From the NCBI GenBank assembly GCA_015501585.1, contig JADNRY010001055.1:1-18050 (forward strand): a stretch of DNA of 18,050 nt. The letters run 5' to 3'. Source of the DNA: Rhodocollybia butyracea (Eukaryota; Basidiomycota; Agaricomycetes; Agaricales; Omphalotaceae). The stretch's first letter is position 1, and every line of letters begins with the position of its first letter. Shown piece by piece: positions 9,519 to 18,050 of the stretch. The notes under the pieces were generated by a model. It was not told the origin of the DNA. It made no database searches and was given only the letters and a program-made list of their open reading frames with translations. The position numbers were made by a program, and so were the translations under genes.

Positions 9519-9529
9519 GGCGCTTATTC
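9519..9529 (+). promoter_or_regulatory. GGCGCTTATTC element upstream of gene C
   Basis: This is an exact copy of the 11-base word, 29 nt before the conserved ATG at 9548. The following leader, AGAAAAACTTCTTCCCAG, is almost identical to that of gene A. Confidence 0.45.
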
Positions 9530-9547
9530 AGAAAAACTTCTTCCCAG

Positions 9548-11219
9548 ATGACTCCACCTCGCGCAGCATATGCTAACTCTTCGGGGTATCTGTCAACCTC
9601 AGCTCTGAGGAACTTTCTGCATTGGAAAACAATCTTCGCTTCGAATCTGGACCATCTGTAGTTACCCCGGAACAAACGAAAGAGCTCAAGGCGATGTTGG
9701 ATTTGGTTGATAAAGATATCGAGGGTCTTAGTTCTCAATTAACTCACCTTGAGACACAGAGAGCCAAGCTGCTTTCACTGCTGTCGCCGATGCGGAAGTT
9801 GCCAAATGAAACCTTATTGCACATCTTCCAGGATGTATGCGAAGGAAATCTTCTCCAATGCTATCCATGGAGGATAGAAAAGGGAGACGAAGACGACGAA
9901 GATGAAGACGAAGGCATTCTTGATGCTGAATTGCAACCTTCCACCAAAATCACATCTCCCGTCATCACTTACCTTCCTACGATGGCAATCAGCTCTGTAT
10001 GCTCTCGTTGGCGTGAACTTGCGCTGTTGGCACCTAGTTTATGGACAAATCTAAGAGTGGAGACGCACACTACATCTTTGGATGAAGATGAGATCTTTGA
10101 GACCTTCGCTGGTTTCATCGATACAGTCACTCGATATCTGGAAAGGTCGAGGGATTCGCCATTAAATCTTGAACTTGATATATGTGGTCCAACTGCATAT
10201 GAGGAAATTCCTTGCCTGAATAACCTTACAGAGCATGCTTGGCGTTGGAAAACGTTCGAGTATTCGGGATCCAACTCTTTAACAGATTACCACCTCCTCT
10301 TTGAAATATCTTTTCCTTTCTTGAATACTCTCGATGTTTCATCGGCTGATTTGAATCTTTTCAAGGATTCCCCGAGACTGCGTACACTTTTCGGCTACGG
10401 GCCGCACACGATGACCTCAGCACGCAAGGTGCTCTACAATCAACTACACCGGTTTAATTTGTGGTCAGTATTCACTCTCAGATTTGGGCTACGTTCTTCC
10501 CAGCTGTCCCTCTCTGAAATCTCTAGAGCTGGGTTATCTCCCTCATCGTCTAGGGAGTGTGCAGCCATCGGGACATGGCATAACATCACATTTCTTGCTG
10601 CTGTAAATGGCGGTGAATTAGATACGATGTTTTCCCGCTTCAACTTTCCTTCCTTAAAGAAGCTTGTGGTAGATGGCGGGGATCCCATGGTCCATACCTA
10701 CTGGCCAACGAATCCTTTTGCTTCATTCATCTCCAGATCATCTTGTATGATCACAACATTTACGCTCCAGGGTGTATCTCTGTCTGATGTGGACCTTATT
10801 GCAGCCCTTCGAATCATGCCAGCCCTACTTCATCTTGAAGTCGACGAAAAACTGCATTCCACCCGTTTCACAGAGCATCAAAGTCCAATCACTTCCCATC
10901 TCCTCTCAAGTCTAACTCTCCACCGATCTACTTCCATCTCCCTAGTCCCGAAATTGCATGGTCTTCATTTGAGATACATATCTCAACCTGTTGATGCATT
11001 TGACGATGCTGATTTTGTGGCTATGATCGAATCGCGCTGGTTTAGACCTGGTTCGGATTTATTTGCGGAGATGTTGGCGATGGGAGGAATTGTATCCGAT
11101 CTGTTGTTCTCAAGTTAGATGCGCGGAAGGTTGATGCAGAGATCTATAAGCCGCTACGGGTTCTGGATACAGAGGGATTGAGAGTAGTTGTCTCTGGAAC
11201 GAACGGATTGCAGGTATAA
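9548..11219 (+). CDS. F-box gene C, long open frame with displaced ends
   Basis: The conserved ATG at 9548 (MTPPRAAYA) is put out of frame by a missing base near 9582 (TCGGGGTATC against TCGGGAGTACC in B). The main frame then runs to 11118 for about 500 codons. It carries the coiled coil, an F-box (LSPMRKLPNETLLHIF, SVCSRWREL, SLWTNL) and the leucine-rich tail. An Asp/Glu-only run (about 9886-9920) is inserted inside the F-box region. Between about 10482 and 10560 the frame translates as RSSQLSLSEIS, whereas the neighbouring frame reads the family's VLPSCPSLKSLELG, so two compensating indels probably occurred. A further missing base near 11083 ends the frame early. In the next frame the conserved tail continues to a stop at 11217-11219 (LRVVVSGTNGLQV). 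Function would be SCF substrate recognition; it may be a pseudogene. Confidence 0.7.
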
Positions 11220-11404
11220 CAGCTTTGGGTGTCAACGTGCTTTTGGATCCGTGATATCATATTGTATACTGTAAATTCCGCTATTCCTGTAAAGTTTTTC
11301 TTATCATTAGCCATTCTAGTACCTCGCGCTGCTACTTCACTACTCGATCGGTTCTGTCTAGTAGTTGATAGTAGATTATGTGAAGGCGCTTAACCCATTA
11401 CTTT
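11220..11404. other. 3' flank of gene C
   Basis: This stretch is similar to the 3' flank of gene B (7174-7340). It includes CTCGCGCTGCTAC and a GGCGCTTA word at 11385. It marks the start of spacer S2. Confidence 0.5.
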
Positions 11405-12560
11405 GGCCCTTATTCAAACAACGTTTTCATGCATGCTTCCTTCTCGTTGCTTCCTTCTTGCGGTTAACATGTAATACTCAGCTCTAAGAAAATTTTCGTG
11501 TCAACCTTGGCCTGTAGCACTGTTATTCTCTCACTGCGTTTTCTCTCGAGGTGCTTAAAAGACTGGCAGGAATTGGAGTAGCGACGAAAAAGATTGCCAA
11601 GAAACAATACTCACAGGCACGGAATCAGAGCATCAAACGAAACGATATCAAGCATGAATACGCATGGAACATGTTATCAAGGTTACCCGGCACCAAACGC
11701 CCGTGGTACAGCTTCTTACCAGTCAGGGACAGGTCATCGTTATATCATACCGCTAAACGTGCGAGGAGATAGCTATAGAGGAAGGTGAAGATGGAACGTT
11801 AGGCATTGAATCCGGACAAACCTCTATCAAAACAGTCACAGAAAGCTGCTGGTCAGCCTATCTTGGTTGTTTCTATCACTGACACCTATGCCGATTATCC
11901 ACGGTCCAACGACGGTGAAGCGTTTATGTTATACCGAAGAAACAGACATGCCACTCAAAGGTATGTTTTCCTTCCTTATTAATTATTTCTATTTGCCACC
12001 TTATATTTAGTGATTCACAATTCCTAGCATAGCGTATCGTATAGTCATTTACTCACTCAATACCCGGCCAGCGCCCCTCCAATTATCCCAGCCCAACGAA
12101 GACTATGTGCCTACATGTACACCGGCTCCTTCAACCTCTGCGCTATGGACCATGTGCATGAAGACCTATGTGAGACTTACCGCATACCGACCCACTGGTT
12201 CCTCGGAACTCCAATACGAAGGCTTTTTCTAGTCCTTGAAACATCGTTACATTCACGTCCAATCCCAAATCCAACCCTACATCGTCCTACAGAAGCCCAT
12301 CAAGCCCATCTTCATGCCCGTTCTCTCCTGTTATTGAAATCGAAATCGACACGCATCCCGAACCGAAACCGAAACCCATCCGCAAACGAAACCCAACCCC
12401 AAAAACTCACTGCCATCATAGCCCTCCCCCAACCCCGTACGGCCGCAAATTTGACTCCGCCTACGCTCTCGCTCCCTTCTCGCACGACCGCACGACCAAC
12501 TATTCCTACCCCTTCGAGCTCACTCACCCGCATATCTCAGATGTTCTACCACGGTAAAGA
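11405..12560 (+). pseudogene. Decayed unknown gene in spacer S2, copy 2
   Basis: This is the counterpart of 7341-8250. Readable patches are GTASYQSGTGHRYIIPL (about 11710), IEEGEDGTLGIESGQTSIKT (about 11775), GQPILVVSITDTYADYPRS (about 11850) and YRRNRHATQR just before an intron. The intron (GTATGT to TTTAG, 11961-12010, 50 nt) is at the position of the S1 intron. Downstream, TGSSELQYEG, LKHRYIHVQ and YGRKFDSAYALAPFSHD can be read in different frames up to about 12550. Frames are broken repeatedly. A CGAAAC-type microsatellite (about 12335-12400) is expanded relative to S1. I do not recognise the family, and no domain could be named. Confidence 0.4.
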
Positions 12561-13298
12561 ACAAGCTTGTGATCAGGTACAGAGATTTGGGGGTGAGGGA
12601 GTTGCTTAGTGCAACATTTGAGGTGGTGGCGACGAATGCCGGATTGGGTAGTGGAGTCGGTGGAAGGTTCTGTATGAGTGGGAGTTGATCCGGATGCGGC
12701 GAATGGGGAGGAGGAAAAGGAGGATATGAAAGCAATGGAGCTTTTGAGCGATACAGGGGTTGCGGGTGGGGTATTGCGGGGAGTGTAGGATATGGGCGTG
12801 ACATGGATGTTGGGCTTGCTTTTTGGGCGATGATGCAGATGACGGATGGTCATGGGTGATTTCGGCGTTATACCTGTCCAAAGCTTCGTTTTCAGCTCCT
12901 CTTGGGACATGGCTGCATGGAGCATCGATTATATCGACGCCAGAATGATTTTGATCTTGAGTTCCTAGTACTATTAAGATCAGGGGCAAATTAGGAGCAA
13001 ATTGCCATAGGATGTAGGTACTATTGTTTGTTATCATAACTACTAAGTAGTCAATTAATCTTACCTTGGTTGGCGTGTAGAACACTAAGTAGATCGAGAA
13101 CAAACATTTTTTTCCCGTCAAGAACAGTACCTGGAACGTTCTCGAACCCTCAATATTGCTTTCCTTACGGGAAGACGCCTCTACAGCTCTAACTTCTGGT
13201 AAAGTCTGTATTGAACCTCTTTCCTAACAATAATTAACAACCAAAAACCCGATAAGTACAGAAACTCCGGGTGTCCGATTAGGAGGTCATTAGACTTT
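12561..13298. other. Remainder of spacer S2 and upstream region of gene D
   Basis: Bases 12739-12960 align in patches with S1. From about 12965 the sequence is AT-richer and has no counterpart before gene C, so the duplicated blocks differ at this junction. Minus-strand open frames of 94-171 codons (for example 12606-13121) are proline- and serine-rich and match no known family. Confidence 0.4.
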
Positions 13299-13309
13299 GG
13301 CGCTTATTT
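13299..13309 (+). promoter_or_regulatory. GGCGCTTATTT element upstream of gene D
   Basis: This is a one-base variant of the word upstream of A, B and C, starting 27 nt before the ATG at 13326. Confidence 0.4.
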
Positions 13310-13325
13310 AGAATACTTTTCCCAA

Positions 13326-14929
13326 ATGACTCCATCTTGCGCAGGAAATGCTTACCCATTGCGAGTACCCGCCAACCTCAACTCCGAGGAACTCTTCGCT
13401 TGGGAAAATAATCTTCGCTTTGGATTTGGACCATCTGTAGTGACCCCAGAACGGCAAAGGAGCTCAAGGCGATGTTGGCTCTGGTGAATAAAGAAATCGT
13501 AAGTCTTAATTCTGAATTGGCTTTCCAGGAGACACAAAGAACCAAGCTACTCTCGTTGCTCTCGCCGATGCGCAAGCTGCCAATTGAAACTTTGTTGCAC
13601 ATCTTCCACCATGTGTGCGAACAAAATCTCCTCCAATGCTATCCGTGGGAGGAGGAAAAAATCCTCCCACAAATATCACATCCCCTGTCATCACTTACCT
13701 TCCTACAATGGCAATCAGTTCTGTATGCTCCGTTGACATAAGCTTGCGCTGTCGTCGCCTAGTTTGTGGGCAAACCTAGTAGTGGAGACGCACACTATGT
13801 CCTGGGTGGATACAACGACGTTTGTTGGCTTCACTGATACAGTCACTCGATATCTCGACAGATCGGGTGATTCGCCATTAACGCTTGAACTAACTATAGA
13901 TGGTCCAACTACATTTGCGGATATCCCTGGCCTCATCCACCTTGCGCAGCATGCTTGTCGTTGGAAAATGTTCAAACTCTCGGCATCCGACTCTTTAGAG
14001 GGGTACGCCTCGGATATCCTCTCCAAACTGCGCTTTCCATTGTTGAATAGTATCGAGAGTGCTTCATCGTATGATTTGTGTCCTTCCAATGATTGCTCAA
14101 GACTCCGTGCACTTTCCACTTACGGGGACAGACCAATACCCGAGGTCCTCTACAGTCAACTTGATCATCTCACATGCAGGTCCGAGTCACTGTTTGATTT
14201 TATTTACGTTCTTCAAAGTTGCCCCTATCTAAAATCACTCGAGTTGGGTTTTATCTATCCCAAAGGTCTAGTTGAGCGCACACTTGGGACATGGCATCAC
14301 ATCACATCATTTGCTCTTGTGGAAGGCAGCGTATCAGATACAATGTTTTTCTGGTTCACCTTTCCTTCCTTGAAGAAGCTTGTAGTCAATGGCGGCTATA
14401 GTTGCTTCCCTCATGGCTGGCCAGCCAATGCTTTTGCTACATTCGTCTCTAGATCATCTTGTATGATCACCACGTTTACGCTCCAGGGAGTATGTCTGTC
14501 TGATTTGGATCTTATTGCGGCCCTTCAAGTCATGCCTGCCCTACTTTATCTTGAAATTGAGAGTAAGCTGGAACCTGACTGTTTCCCGAGTACCAGAGTC
14601 CAATCACTTCGCATCTCCTCTCGAGCCTAACTCATGGCCAACCTACATCCATCGCCTTAGTTCTAAACTTACGCAGTCTTCATTTGAGATTCATATCTGA
14701 TGAAGCTTTTGACGATGCTGCGTTTGTGAGCATGATTGTATCGCGCTGGTTTAAACCTGGCTCGGATTTGTTTGTGGAGATGTTAGCGATGGGGAGGAGT
14801 TGTATCCGATCGGTTGTTCTCAAGTTTGATGCACAAGAGGTTGATGCAGATATCTATGACCCACTACGGGTGTTAGATGCGGAGGGATTGAGAGTAGTTG
14901 TTTCTGGGACGAATGGAATGCAGGTATAA
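13326..14929 (+). pseudogene. F-box gene D, multiply broken pseudogene
   Basis: The conserved ATG gives MTPSCAGNAY. Breaks judged against A, B and C are a missing base near 13453, an indel in the A run at 13655-13661, and a missing base near 13730. At 13734-13736 TGA replaces the Trp codon of the family's CSRW block inside the F-box. Another base is missing near 14591. Open segments are 13472-13741 (coiled coil and LSPMRKLPIETLLHIF), 13764-14592 (SLWANL, SPLTLELTIDG and the leucine-rich part) and 14684-14929 (FDDAAFVSMI, SRWFKPGSDL, LRVVVSGTNG and MQV). The stop at 14927-14929 is at the family position. A nonsense codon plus several indels makes this the most decayed copy. A working F-box product is unlikely. 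Confidence 0.85.
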
Positions 14930-15203
14930 GTTTATTATTAACATATATCGAGTTGTATAATTTCATTCTCAGTTAGGGGCCCCACTATGTGCCCAATAAA
15001 GGCTGCAGTTTGCTTCGGCAGTTTATATCTCAAGTAGTAGCTCTAATACGAGTCATTTGTCTCGTACATTTCTTACTTTATACACAGACAGGATGCTCCG
15101 GATAACATATAGGGCGTATAAGGCATATGACTCGAAACTATTTGTGCTAGTGCTCACACAAAGAGTAATAATCCTAGAATTGGTATAAGAGAAAGATCAA
15201 AAA
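14930..15203. other. Convergent intergenic region between gene D and the DUF4246 gene
   Basis: This is 274 bases between the stop of D (+) and the stop of the minus-strand gene. AATAAA at 14995-15000 is in the right place for a polyadenylation signal of copy D. Nothing else is recognised. Confidence 0.5.
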
Positions 15204-17706
15204 TCAAAAATAGCCAACATCCTTAGCTGTCCGATGGGAAACCCTCCTATCTTTCATCAACCTCAACCGATGCATCTCTGCCTCTTCCCTCGACAACGTT
15301 CCTTCAGATGCATAGCCCCAGATGATATTAAGCAATTCCGGAGGCAGAGCTCTCCCAGTCAAGTCAGCGGAGATCGCAGATATCAGAGCAAACATCGTAG
15401 GCTCGTTGCATCTACGCATTTGCATAGGCACCTCGGATGTTGTCAAAACATTCATGTTTTCCAAACCTTCAACCTCAATCCCAGGAAAATGGTTCTCCGA
15501 TCGATCCTGTACCGTGTCGTCAACAAGGAAGAAACAGAACTGGAGAAGGAGCAATCAATACTTATATGAGAATAATTAGTATGAGATACTTGCAATTTTT
15601 CTGATTGCAACGCCATCTATGTCAGTAGAGCCGTTTCTGATTAGTGAAACTTTATGCTGTGGAAAAAGATATCACGAATGAGAAAAGTTACACTAGAGGA
15701 GGTACGCACTTGTATCCAATTGGGGAATGAATGCATTCTTCCGGTCCCATTGCTCCCTGGGCAGGTATTTGTTGTCAGTACCGCGCCGAGCTCAGTAAAA
15801 GCTGGTATGGCATTGGTTAGGACAGGCGTCGGTTTTCCATCCCGCATTTCCACTTCCCAATCACTAGGATAATCGAATTCAAAATCTCTAGAGAGAGTAG
15901 TACCTCTCTCTTACCCCGAGAAAAAAAAACCTAAAATTCTATCGTAGATTCATTTAAATATGTCTTTAGAGGATAGAGGATGTCGAAAGCCCTACATTGT
16001 GCACGACCCATCTTCAGGAAAGTCCCGGAACTTACGAAAACTTAGGCCTTCGTCTTGGATGGGACCATCAGTATCATAGTAATAGATAACAGAAGCGACA
16101 ATCCGCTCATGAGGCTGCCATAGTAACCTTCAGTGACACATCGTAATGCGGGGAGAAGTTGATTACATACCATCCCTCCATATGCCATGACCCTTCGTAG
16201 TCTTGTCCAGGTTTCAAAATATAATTCGCTGCCTAAAAGCGAGAAATTTAGTGAACGAACTGGGAACAGATGTGGGCGGGAGGCAGACCTTCACTATGAC
16301 CTTCATGTCCTTCCCTTTGTACATTTCCGACACTGAAAATTCATCCCCGAGGTCATAAAATGTCTCTTGATGCAGTCTTCCTGTCTAATATCTTGTTCAA
16401 GTTGAACTTTGCTTCCGCTTGTTTCTCGTTGTATTCCTGAGTCTCGCGTTCGGATGAATAATCATGATGAGACTGTGACCATTCTTGTCTTGTTGATTTT
16501 CCCCAAGTAGATTTTCTACGCGCGCGCCATCGCTGGACTATTGAAAAAAGGTTCTTGTCAAGCAGTAAACATCTCAACAAAATAAAACCAGACCAGATGG
16601 CGAATCTTCCGGCCAATAAGTGTTACTCTCCTTCAAGGTCCTTTCAAAGTGAGGCAGCGCAAGCAAGAACAGCTTTTCGATTACTGTGAAGAGTCCAGGA
16701 TATTGCTCGCGCGTCCCAAACCATTGATGTACGAATCATTATGACAATATTTCCTATCTGGTGATATGCTGAATATGGACGGTATCCAAGCGTACGAGGA
16801 AACCATGTTTTCTGGGTATGTACTACTGATGTGAGCATAGAGCCAAGTATCGAATTTGTTGTCTGTTCCAACAGAAGGGAGCTTGACATCCGACGAAGAA
16901 ACAGGAGTAGTTCCGGCAATATATGGAACTACAACATTCAAATAGTGTTCAACCCGATGGGCAAAAACAGAACTTACAGAGCGAGGGATGGATCAAGTCT
17001 TGAACCTACAGAGCCAATTTTGATATCAAAAAGGCCGTATCGGAGACGGAATGAGTAAATCATACCTTTCCAAATGAACCGGAATGAAAGTCTCGAGGTT
17101 CCTGCGCTGCCAACGAGTCTAGTTGGCGCATCAACTAGACAAAGGGCCATATAGCATTATTCAAAATTGCAAATCTCGAGTCCATACCTCTTGATGGAGA
17201 GCCTGGGGTACTAGATTATCTGAAACCAAGATACCTAGCCCTTTCACTTTCAAGTTGGGCTCACGAAGAGCATAGTTCGATCCTCGAGCATATTTCAAAC
17301 TCTTACTCAACTCATAATTGACCGTATTGATGTCAAAATGTTCAGGAGAGTTATCTAGACCAGCACCAGAAGCGTCTGGTAACAAGACATCGCAATCCAA
17401 CATTTTCACTGTTGAAACTGAACACCGAAGGTCCCTGATGAGGTGAAGCAGCACACAGCACACGGCATCAGTAAAAAGAGTTAATTGTTAACTGAGATGT
17501 AAACCACACCTAACTGCCTCTAAAGCCCTTCCTTCTAGAACCTGCGTGTCTGGAGCAGCAAATTCCGCTTCAATCACCCATTTCAGTGCGATTTTGTCGT
17601 CGAAAATTTTGGATTGCCAGTCGAGTTTTTCGCGTACCGCTACGCAGAATTGAGATAGATCCTGATCAGAGGGGTTGAGCGACCTTGGGACTTCGTTCTG
17701 AGACAT
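15204..17706 (-). CDS. DUF4246-family protein, about 11 exons
   Basis: Exons by splice sites and frame are 17510-17706, 17188-17434, 17066-17134, 16978-17005, 16594-16928, 16289-16537, 16171-16232, 16036-16114, about 15905-15710, 15594-15656 and 15204-15539. The total is about 610 residues. DUF4246 landmarks appear in order: REKLDWQSKIFDDKI and LKWVIEA (exon 1), GILVSDNLVPQALHQE (2), DFHSGSFGK joined to VQDLIHPSL (3-4), AWIPSIFSI and SYINGLG (5), MKVIVK (6), GSWHMEG (7), HERIVASVIYYYD (8), GRMHSFPNWIQ joined to HKVSLI (9-10), FFLVDDTVQDRSE and RALPPELL, then EEAEMHRLRLM (11). Biochemical function of the family is unknown; the WHMEG and QHK motifs might be metal-binding, which is only a guess. 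Apparent one- or two-base frame breaks occur near 16710, 16395 and 16171. The exon 8-9 junction (about 15905-16035) is unresolved. Confidence 0.85.
15540..15593 (-). other. GC-AG intron in the DUF4246 gene
   Basis: On the minus strand exon 10 ends in an ATT codon and is followed by GCAAGT, the consensus GC-type donor. A CTAAT branch-like word and CTCCAG acceptor follow; length is 54 nt. Splicing here is phase 0 and joins GVAIRKI to FCFFLVDD, the order expected for the family. The nearby GTATCT donor (4 nt downstream) would lead straight to a stop in the next exon. Confidence 0.75.
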
Positions 17707-18050
17707 GAGAGTTGTGGATAAGGTTGTCGCAAATTAATTTGAATTTCGGAAAGAACGCTGCGCGGTTCTCGCGCTTTCTGGCGGTACGCCGTTGAACTTG
17801 AGTGTTCAAAGGCAAAGCTGTACCAGTATCCGGCTTGGTTGTTTGCGATTAGAAAGCCAGTTTCGCGTCCAATTTTATCTTTTGTTCGAGCCCCACCTTT
17901 CCTTGCATTTTCTATCCACCGGGATAAAGCCCCTAAACGTACTTTAGCATATTAGTATTGGCCAGTCTGGTATATGAAAGACTCGAAGCTCGAGATACCA
18001 TCGAACCACAACAATTGTAAGTCCTCTGTGAGGCGTTGCTCAGATTTGTA
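17707..18050. promoter_or_regulatory. Upstream region of the DUF4246 gene
   Basis: No gene was seen in these 344 bases. They should contain the minus-strand promoter and 5' leader. A TATATGAA word near 17970 on the + strand and a GTAAGT near 18017 could belong to a divergent gene starting beyond the window, but this is weak. Confidence 0.35.

Overview
The window looks like a piece of a mushroom-forming basidiomycete nuclear genome (Agaricomycetes, probably Agaricales). The evidence is the short GT..AG introns of about 49-75 nt, the Agaricomycete-style F-box proteins (coiled coil, then an F-box, then a long leucine-rich tail), and a fungal DUF4246 gene at the right end. No rRNA, tRNA, CRISPR or bacterial feature was seen.

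Layout. Bases 1-3150 are gene-free, repeat-rich DNA. They hold two structures of the same design: a minisatellite array, a non-repetitive core, then the same minisatellite family in inverted orientation (about 1-860 and about 2638-3130). The first core is bounded by 23-bp terminal inverted repeats. A perfect 274-bp tandem duplication and an AT-rich tract with diverged repeats of about 160 bp lie between them.

Bases 3150-14930 are a tandem array of four related F-box genes on the + strand, called A (3191), B (5598), C (9548) and D (13326). Comparing the four copies by eye shows that each one has lost its frame at least once. A is the least damaged and D the most. B, C and D each start with the same promoter-proximal word as A (GGCGCTTATTC or a near match, 27-30 nt before the ATG). 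B and C are each followed by related spacers of about 2.1-2.4 kb (S1 and S2). These carry a decayed gene of unknown family, recognisable by an intron at the same place in both. The duplicated unit is therefore about 3.8-4.0 kb (F-box gene plus spacer gene); A is followed by a shorter, different spacer.

Bases 15204-17706 hold a minus-strand, multi-exon DUF4246-family gene convergent with the F-box array. I could reconstruct most of its exons, including a 28-nt micro-exon and a GC-AG intron. It also shows two or three apparent frame breaks. These could be real decay or sequence errors, so the breaks in the F-box copies should be judged with the same caution.

How the genes relate: nothing here forms an obvious pathway. 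The F-box proteins would be substrate-recognition subunits of SCF ubiquitin ligases if expressed. The array reads as a birth-and-death cluster beside a repeat-rich block, and the DUF4246 gene appears to be an independent neighbour.
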